NCBI GenBank assembly: GCA_900547805.1 | Contig: URIE01000117.1 | Coordinates: 1 to 5,309, forward strand | Reading direction: 5' to 3' | Source of the DNA: an uncultured Collinsella sp. | Lineage (GTDB): Bacteria; Actinomycetota; Coriobacteriia; Coriobacteriales; Coriobacteriaceae | DNA: 5,309 nucleotides | In this document: in pieces, positions 1-4,104 of the stretch | Layout: each line of letters starts with the position of its first letter | Numbering within the stretch: position 1 is the first letter of the stretch | Program-made: the position numbers and the translations under genes | Notes under the pieces: model-generated | Database searches by the model: none | What the model was told of the DNA's origin: nothing | Seen by the model: the letters and a program-made list of their open reading frames with translations, nothing else

Positions 1-755
1 ACCTCGTCCTTAAGCTTAATGCTGTCGATGCGGCGAATGTCGATACGCACCGAAGAGAAGAACTTAAGGGCGCGGCCGCCCGTCGTAGTCTCGGGGTTGC
101 CGAACATGACGCCGATCTTCTCACGCAGTTGGTTAATGAAGATGCACGTCGTGTTGGACTTGGACAGCGAGCCGGCGAGCTTGCGGAGCGCCTGGCTCAT
201 CAGGCGAGCCTGAAGACCGACCGTAGTATCGCCGATTTCTCCCTCGATCTCGGCACGCGGGGTCAGAGCGGCGACGGAGTCGACGACAATGGCATCGATG
301 GCGCCGGAACGCACGAGCATGTCAACAATCTCGAGCGCCTGCTCGCCCGTATCGGGCTGGGAAATGAGCACCTCGTCGATATCCACGCCGATGCGCGCGG
401 CATACGTGGGATCGAGCGCATGCTCGGCATCGATAAATGCCACAACGCCACCCATTGCCTGGGCCTCGGCCAGGATCTCGAGCGAAAGCGTCGTCTTACC
501 GGAGGACTCAGGACCGTAAATCTCGACGATACGGCCACGCGGCACGCCGCCGATACCCAGCGCGGCATCGAGTGCCAGAGCGCCCGTAGGGATGGCCTCG
601 ACCTCGAGCTCGGGGCCACCGTCGCCGTACCTCATGATGGAACCCTGGCCGAATTTCTTCTCGATCTCGGCCTTGGTGGTGGCGATCATCTCATCGCGCT
701 CTTTACCCGTCGTGCGAGCATGAACGGTACGTACGGGACCTGAATTCTTGGCCAT
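1..755 (-). CDS. recA: RecA recombinase, N-terminal 251 residues (partial, cut by window edge)
   Basis: RecA forms ATP-dependent filaments on single-stranded DNA, catalyses homologous strand exchange and triggers LexA self-cleavage in the SOS response. The translated minus strand starts MAKNSGPVRTVHARTTGKER and runs without a stop to the window edge. Seen motifs: IEKKFGQGSIMR at about 31-42; Walker A GPESSGKTT at 81-89; the catalytic-glutamate segment DAEHALDP at 109-116 (Glu111, equivalent to E. coli Glu96); QPDTGEQALEI at 133-143; Walker B-type IVVDSVAAL at 156-164; and the DNA-binding L2 loop NQLREKIGVMFGNPETTTGG at 208-227. The family is about 350 residues, so roughly the last 100 lie beyond position 1. 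The ATG at 755 is chosen because GAGGAGGG sits 6 nt upstream. This gives about 15 more N-terminal residues than E. coli RecA. Met23 is a possible but less supported start. No intein or frameshift is visible. Confidence 0.97.
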   Translation of the reverse strand, partial: MAKNSGPVRTVHARTTGKERDEMIATTKAEIEKKFGQGSIMRYGDGGPELEVEAIPTGALALDAALGIGGVPRGRIVEIYGPESSGKTTLSLEILAEAQAMGGVVAFIDAEHALDPTYAARIGVDIDEVLISQPDTGEQALEIVDMLVRSGAIDAIVVDSVAALTPRAEIEGEIGDTTVGLQARLMSQALRKLAGSLSKSNTTCIFINQLREKIGVMFGNPETTTGGRALKFFSSVRIDIRRIDSIKLKDE

Positions 756-761
756 GAATAG

Positions 762-769
762 CCCTCCTC
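762..769 (-). promoter_or_regulatory. Strong ribosome binding site of recA
   Basis: On the minus strand GAGGAGGG lies 6 nt before the ATG at 755. It is the best SD match in the window. It fixes the upstream start of recA rather than the internal Met23 codon, and it suggests efficient translation, as expected for RecA. Confidence 0.85.
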
Positions 770-785
770 TTAACAACCTGCATCG

Positions 786-814
786 ATAATAAACGAACGG
801 CTGTTCGTGGTCAA
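786..814 (-). promoter_or_regulatory. recA promoter (-35 TTGACC, 17-bp spacer, -10 TATTAT)
   Basis: On the minus strand TTGACC occupies 814-809 and TATTAT occupies 791-786, separated by exactly 17 bp. Both are close to the sigma70/SigA consensus (TTGACA, TATAAT). Transcription would start around 779-780, giving a leader of about 25 nt that contains the recA SD. It follows directly after the cinA terminator region, so recA has its own promoter. The LexA-type palindrome fills the spacer. Confidence 0.82.
793..808. promoter_or_regulatory. LexA/SOS box upstream of recA
   Basis: The plus strand reads ACGAACggctGTTCGT, a palindrome with two perfect 6-bp arms around a 4-nt centre. The core CGAAC-N4-GTTCG is the LexA operator known from Gram-positive bacteria (B. 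subtilis and mycobacterial type). It occupies nearly the whole 17-bp spacer of the recA promoter, so bound LexA would block RNA polymerase. RecA-stimulated LexA cleavage would then derepress the gene. Binding itself is inferred from sequence. Confidence 0.9.
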
Positions 815-845
815 CCGTTCAGATAAATCATATGCAGCCGGCCTT

Positions 846-906
846 ACCAAAACCCAACCAAACGCCGACCAAACACTGACCAAATGCTTGACCACAAAGG
901 ACCAAA
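846..906. repeat. Six direct ACCAAA-type repeats at about 11-bp spacing upstream of recA promoter
   Basis: On the plus strand, ACCAAA begins at 846, 857, 868 and 879 (exact 11-bp steps). A degenerate copy, ACCACA, begins at 891, and ACCAAA recurs at 901, which is 22 bp after 879. Three of the exact copies are preceded by G, giving GACCAAA; on the recA coding strand these read TTTGGTC. The array starts about 32 bp upstream of the recA -35 and ends about 75 bp short of the cinA terminator. One-helical-turn spacing puts all units on about the same DNA face. Possible explanations are a multi-site protein-binding region, weak intrinsic curvature from phased short A-runs, or the decayed remains of an 11-bp tandem duplication. 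No known motif is recognised. Confidence 0.6.
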
Positions 907-981
907 TATGAACAAGGCAGGCAAAATTACGTCTACAACCAGCACAAACGCCAAATGAGCCTAAGGTCCCTATCTCCACAA

Positions 982-1005
982 TTAAGGGGCCCGGAGGCCC
1001 CTTAA
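982..1005 (-). terminator. Hairpin terminator after cinA
   Basis: TTAAGGGGCC (982-991) and GGCCCCTTAA (996-1005) form a perfect 10-bp inverted repeat with a 4-nt loop (TCCG on the minus strand). It begins 8 bp after the cinA stop codon. On the minus strand the stem ends CCTTAA and continues TTGTGG, so the U-rich tract is short and partly inside the stem. It probably ends the rodZ-like to cinA unit and insulates recA. Termination efficiency cannot be judged by eye. Confidence 0.8.
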
Positions 1006-1012
1006 AACACGT

Positions 1013-1549
1013 CTATTCCATAGAGTTGAGCACAAGGGCAATGCGCCCCAATGCCTCCGCGACCGCATGGGCACGAACACACGAACGGTCGCCCTCATAG
1101 TGGCAGCGCACAGAGTCCACGACCGGCACTCCCCCATCAGCCGCGCGATACGCCCAGCCAATATAGAAAGTGCCAGCCGGATCGTCCTCAGTGCCGCCGC
1201 CGGGACCGGCATAACCCGTGGCGCTCACTGCAATATCGCTCTGGTACAGCTCCAGCGAACCCACCGCCATCTCGCGCGCGGTCTGATGCGACACCGCGGT
1301 ATAGCGGTCGAGCGTCTCCTGCTCAACACCCAGCACGCGATGTTTGATCTCATCGCAGTAGGTCACCGCACCGCCACGCAGCACCGCCGAGGCGCCCGGG
1401 ATATCCGCAATCGTCGAGGCGATCATACCCGCCGTCAGCGACTCAGCCGTCGAGACCGTCACGCCCCGAGCGCTCGCGCGCTCGACAATATCGCGTGCGA
1501 GCTCTTCGTTATGGGCGGCAATCTGCTCAAATGATTCCGTCATGCCCAC
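1013..1549 (-). CDS. pncC: CinA C-terminal family amidase, NMN deamidase (PncC type), stand-alone
   Basis: PncC-family enzymes convert nicotinamide mononucleotide to nicotinic acid mononucleotide plus ammonia in pyridine nucleotide recycling in the cytoplasm. Visible signatures (numbered from GTG 1549): TAESLTAG at 34-41, with the conserved serine proposed as nucleophile; IPGAS at 50-54; RGGAVTY....K at 58-69; AVS.QTAREMA at 85-95; TGYAGPGGGT at 111-120; and PAGTFYIGWA at 124-133. At about 178 residues it covers only the CinA C-terminal domain and lacks the N-terminal molybdopterin-binding-like domain of full CinA. It follows pgsA after 6 bp, and its weak SD (TAGGT) overlaps the pgsA stop. 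Start choice is uncertain. GTG 1549 has AGG 5 nt upstream; ATG 1543, two codons later, is the alternative. It lies just upstream of recA, as cinA/pncC does in many bacteria. The old name 'competence-damage inducible' does not by itself imply competence here. Confidence 0.93.
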   Translation of the reverse strand: MGMTESFEQIAAHNEELARDIVERASARGVTVSTAESLTAGMIASTIADIPGASAVLRGGAVTYCDEIKHRVLGVEQETLDRYTAVSHQTAREMAVGSLELYQSDIAVSATGYAGPGGGTEDDPAGTFYIGWAYRAADGGVPVVDSVRCHYEGDRSCVRAHAVAEALGRIALVLNSME

Positions 1550-1555
1550 CAGGAC

Positions 1556-2194
1556 CTAGACCGAAAAGACGATCTTGCGGCAGTTCCAGAAGTACTGGGC
1601 GCCCGAGATAACGGTCAAGACAACGGCAACGGCGTACAGGAAGCGCGACACCGAGTAGATGCCGAGCGTCAGGGCCACCGGGCCAAGGTGCAAGCCGGCC
1701 ATCGCAAAAACGCACAGGTAACCGCAGATGGAGACCATCGTGGTTGCCGTCTTGTACTTGCCGAGCTTATCGGCCGCAACGACCACGCCGGCGGCACTCG
1801 CAACCATACGCAGGGCGCTTACCAGCAGCTCGCGGAACAGGATAATAAACACGGACCACACGGTCACCGCGCCAAAATCCAAGAACAGCAGCAGGGCCGA
1901 GAACACGAGCAGCTTATCGGCGATGGGGTCCAAGAATTTACCGAAGTCGGTGATCTCGTTGCGCGAACGCGCCAGATAACCGTCGACCTTATCGGTGCAC
2001 GACAGGATCACGTACAGAATGAAGGCAGCGGCGGCGAGCGGGCCGTCGAAGGCGCTCCAATCCGTACCGGCAACACTCGTGTGAGAAAGCGCCGACACGA
2101 TCATGAACACCGGGATAAAGACGATGCGAACGCACGTCACGATGTTGGCGGGCGTCCAAACACTCGCCAGTTCCTTATTGCTCTCGTTAGCCAC
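1556..2194 (-). CDS. pgsA: CDP-diacylglycerol--glycerol-3-phosphate 3-phosphatidyltransferase
   Basis: PgsA transfers a phosphatidyl group from CDP-diacylglycerol to glycerol-3-phosphate, making phosphatidylglycerophosphate, the precursor of phosphatidylglycerol and cardiolipin, in the cytoplasmic membrane. The complete CDP-alcohol phosphotransferase signature D-x2-DG-x2-AR-x8-G-x3-D-x3-D is seen at residues 68-93 (DKVDGYLAR, then GKFLDPIAD), with all acidic metal/substrate ligands present. PgsA-like features beyond the superfamily motif are TPANIVTCVRI near the N-terminus, FRELLVSALR at 120-129 and LGKYKT at 144-149. Hydrophobic helices lie at about 18-36, 52-67, 95-119, 150-170 and 180-202. 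At 212 residues it is slightly longer than the roughly 180-200 usual. The start is GTG at 2194, supported by AGGAG 6 nt upstream, which overlaps the rimO stop. It lies 9 bp after rimO and 6 bp before cinA, so it is almost certainly co-transcribed. A related CDP-alcohol transferase activity cannot be excluded, but the pgsA-cinA-recA order supports PgsA. Confidence 0.94.
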   Translation of the reverse strand: MANESNKELASVWTPANIVTCVRIVFIPVFMIVSALSHTSVAGTDWSAFDGPLAAAAFILYVILSCTDKVDGYLARSRNEITDFGKFLDPIADKLLVFSALLLFLDFGAVTVWSVFIILFRELLVSALRMVASAAGVVVAADKLGKYKTATTMVSICGYLCVFAMAGLHLGPVALTLGIYSVSRFLYAVAVVLTVISGAQYFWNCRKIVFSV

Positions 2195-2200
2195 GACGCT

Positions 2201-2206
2201 CTCCTA
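2201..2206 (-). promoter_or_regulatory. pgsA ribosome binding site overlapping rimO stop codon
   Basis: The minus strand reads TAGGAG followed by AGCGTC and the GTG start of pgsA. TAG at 2206-2204 is the rimO stop codon, and AGGAG at 2205-2201 is the SD, 6 nt from the GTG. The overlap supports the GTG start and suggests translational coupling between rimO and pgsA. Confidence 0.75.
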
Positions 2207-3553
2207 CTCCACAACATGACCGATAAGCTCATAGCAGAAGCTATCGGTAAACTCGACGGTCAGAATATCGCCCACGGACGCCTCGCTGGCGTCCAAGTGC
2301 ACCGCGCCATCGGAATCGGGCGCCTGGAACCAGGCATGGCCGATCAGCTCGGCCCCGTCCTCGGTCTCTTCGATACCGTCGACGATTACCTGGGCGCGCT
2401 CGCCCACATGTGCGGCAGTTGCAGCAAAACCGAGCGACTCGGCAAGGTCCATGGCCTCCTGGGCGCGCTCGAGCTTGACCTCCTCATCGACCTGACCATC
2501 CATCTTGGCGGCCAGGCTACCCTCCTCACGCGAGTAGGCAAAGACGCTCGTGTAGTCGAAGCCGACGGTGTCCATAAAGTCGATAAGGTCACGGAACTCG
2601 TCGTCGGTCTCGGTCGGAAAGCCGACCATAGCCGTGGAGCGAATCACGATGCCGGGGATGCGCTCACGCAGATCGCGGAACAGGTCCTCGAGCTCCTGGC
2701 GCGAACCGGAGCGACGCATAGCCTTGAGGATGCGCGCGTCGCAGTGCTGCACGGGGATATCGATATAGGGCAGGACCTCGGGCGTATCGCGAATCGTCTC
2801 GATGAGCTCATCGGTCATGCCCTCGGGCTGCAGATAGAGCACGCGGACCCAGACGTTGTGCGGGCGTACGGCCTCGGCGACGGCACGCAGCAGCTGCGCC
2901 AGATTGCGCGGCGAGCCATCGGTGACGTCCTCATCGGCAAAGTCGGTACCCCAGATGCCCGTGTCCTGGCCGATCAGCACGATCTCACGCACGCCACCGG
3001 CAACCAGGTCACGCACCTCGGAGATGATGCTCTCGGCACTGCGCGAGTGATAGCGACCGCGAATATAGGGGATCATGCAGAAGCTGCAAAAACGATTGCA
3101 GCCATCGGAAATCTTGACGTAGGCAACGGCACCCTCGACGGTACGCTTAACCTGAGGGATATAGGCCGCGATTTCACGCTCGACACCCAGCACGCCATCG
3201 ATGACCGCCACGATGCCGTCCTCCTCGTCGGCCTTCACAAAGGCAGCGACCTCGGGCAGCTCGTCAGGCAGGTCTTCGCCATAGCGCGACGGCACACAGC
3301 CGCACATGACGATGGGGCAAGAACGAACGCCGTCCTGAACCTCGTTGGCGAGCTCGAGCGTGGTCTCGATGCTCTCGGACGTTGCGGAGGCGAGGAACGA
3401 ACATGTATTGACGATGGCGATATCGGCATCCTGCGGGTCGAATGCTTCCTCGTAGCCTGCGGCGGTCAAAAGAGAACGCATGCGGTCGGTGTCAACCTCG
3501 TTCTTAGCGCACCCGAGGGTGATGTAGAGCACGGAGCCCAACGGTGTATCCAT
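2204..3553 (-). CDS. rimO: Ribosomal protein S12 methylthiotransferase RimO (radical SAM)
   Basis: RimO adds a methylthio group to a conserved aspartate of ribosomal protein S12, using two 4Fe-4S clusters and S-adenosylmethionine. All three domains are visible in its 449 residues. The N-terminal UPF0004 domain has LGCAKNEVDTDRM at 13-25 and cluster-binding Cys15, Cys51 (VNTC) and Cys86 (CGCVPSRYG). The radical SAM domain has SDGCNRFCSFCMIPYIRGR from about 149, with the CxxxCxxC cysteines at 152, 156 and 159. A C-terminal TRAM region covers about 385-449. LGCAKNEVD and the QAPDSDGAVHL segment near the end point to RimO rather than the tRNA enzymes MiaB or MtaB. The ATG at 3553 is taken; the SD-like AAAGGA at 3566-3571 is 12 nt away, rather far, and could form a 5-bp stem with downstream bases. 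yajQ ends 27 bp upstream and pgsA starts 9 bp downstream. No key residue is missing. Confidence 0.96.
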   Translation of the reverse strand: MDTPLGSVLYITLGCAKNEVDTDRMRSLLTAAGYEEAFDPQDADIAIVNTCSFLASATSESIETTLELANEVQDGVRSCPIVMCGCVPSRYGEDLPDELPEVAAFVKADEEDGIVAVIDGVLGVEREIAAYIPQVKRTVEGAVAYVKISDGCNRFCSFCMIPYIRGRYHSRSAESIISEVRDLVAGGVREIVLIGQDTGIWGTDFADEDVTDGSPRNLAQLLRAVAEAVRPHNVWVRVLYLQPEGMTDELIETIRDTPEVLPYIDIPVQHCDARILKAMRRSGSRQELEDLFRDLRERIPGIVIRSTAMVGFPTETDDEFRDLIDFMDTVGFDYTSVFAYSREEGSLAAKMDGQVDEEVKLERAQEAMDLAESLGFAATAAHVGERAQVIVDGIEETEDGAELIGHAWFQAPDSDGAVHLDASEASVGDILTVEFTDSFCYELIGHVVE

Positions 3554-3580
3554 GTTGGAAAGCGGTCCTTTCGAATGATA

Positions 3581-4078
3581 TTAGCGGTAGTTGGTGAACT
3601 GAAGCGGCTGGCCGTAGTCCTGGTCGCGCAGGAACTGGATCACAGTCTGCAACGCGTCCTTCGAAGCAGAGGAAACACGCAGCTTATCGGCCTCGATGGT
3701 CACCTTGACCTTGAGCTTTTGGTCCTTGATGTCCTTGTTGATCTTCTTGGCGGTCGCCTGGTCGATACCCTCGACGATATGGCCGAGCACGCGCACGGTG
3801 CCGCCCGATGCCGCCTGCGGAGCATCCCAGGACACGGCCTTGAGGTCGATGCCGCGCTTGATGAGCTTGGAGCTCAGCACGTCGATAATCTGCTTGGAGA
3901 CAAAGTCGGCCGGGGCGTTGATCGTAAAGAGCTTGTCGCCCTTCGAAAGCTCGATCGTGGCCCCGGAATCCTTAAGGTCATAGCGCTGGGAAATCTCGCG
4001 CGTGGTCTGCTGGAAGGCGTTGTCGACCTCTTGCATGTTGACCTCGGACACGACGTCGAAGCTGGAATCTTTAGCCAT
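3581..4078 (-). CDS. yajQ: YajQ family nucleotide-binding protein (UPF0234)
   Basis: This is a small cytoplasmic protein of the YajQ/UPF0234 family, 165 residues, the normal full length. Seen: the family N-terminus SFDVVSEVNMQEVDNAFQQ (6-24) followed by REISQRYDLKDS (28-39), the central LIKRGIDLKAVSWD, the lysine-rich KKINKDIKDQKLKVKVTIE segment and the typical C-terminal GQPLQFTNYR (156-165). Family members fold as two RNP-like domains. YajQ has been reported to bind nucleotides and tRNA, and homologues in Xanthomonas and Pseudomonas bind cyclic-di-GMP; the role in Gram-positives is not settled. The ATG at 4078 is supported by AAAGGA 6 nt upstream (4085-4090). It starts 26 bp after the RodZ-like gene and ends 27 bp before rimO, so it probably shares their transcript. 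I see no sequence basis for assigning a specific ligand here. Confidence 0.95.
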   Translation of the reverse strand: MAKDSSFDVVSEVNMQEVDNAFQQTTREISQRYDLKDSGATIELSKGDKLFTINAPADFVSKQIIDVLSSKLIKRGIDLKAVSWDAPQAASGGTVRVLGHIVEGIDQATAKKINKDIKDQKLKVKVTIEADKLRVSSASKDALQTVIQFLRDQDYGQPLQFTNYR

Positions 4079-4104
4079 GATGTTTCCTTTCGCGTACGAG
4101 CGGC

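Noticed and set aside
129..743. 204-codon plus-strand frame opposite recA
   Set aside because: It is the same codon-registered antisense effect over a highly conserved recA; no domain or SD supports it.
809..820. Possible second LexA half-site (CCGTTC) beside the main SOS box
   Set aside because: CCGTTC at 815-820 mirrors GAACGG at 795-800 but has no matching CGAAC at the required spacing; it overlaps the -35 and is probably chance.
846..906. Array of short repeats as a CRISPR or replication iteron set
   Set aside because: Units of about 6 bp with 5-bp spacers are far too short for CRISPR. There is no replication initiator gene or DnaA-box pattern, and the locus is a recA upstream region.
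770..979. 69-codon minus-strand frame between cinA and recA
   Set aside because: It starts at a GTG without an SD and runs through the ACCAAA array, the recA promoter and the LexA box, so it is chance in a regulatory region.
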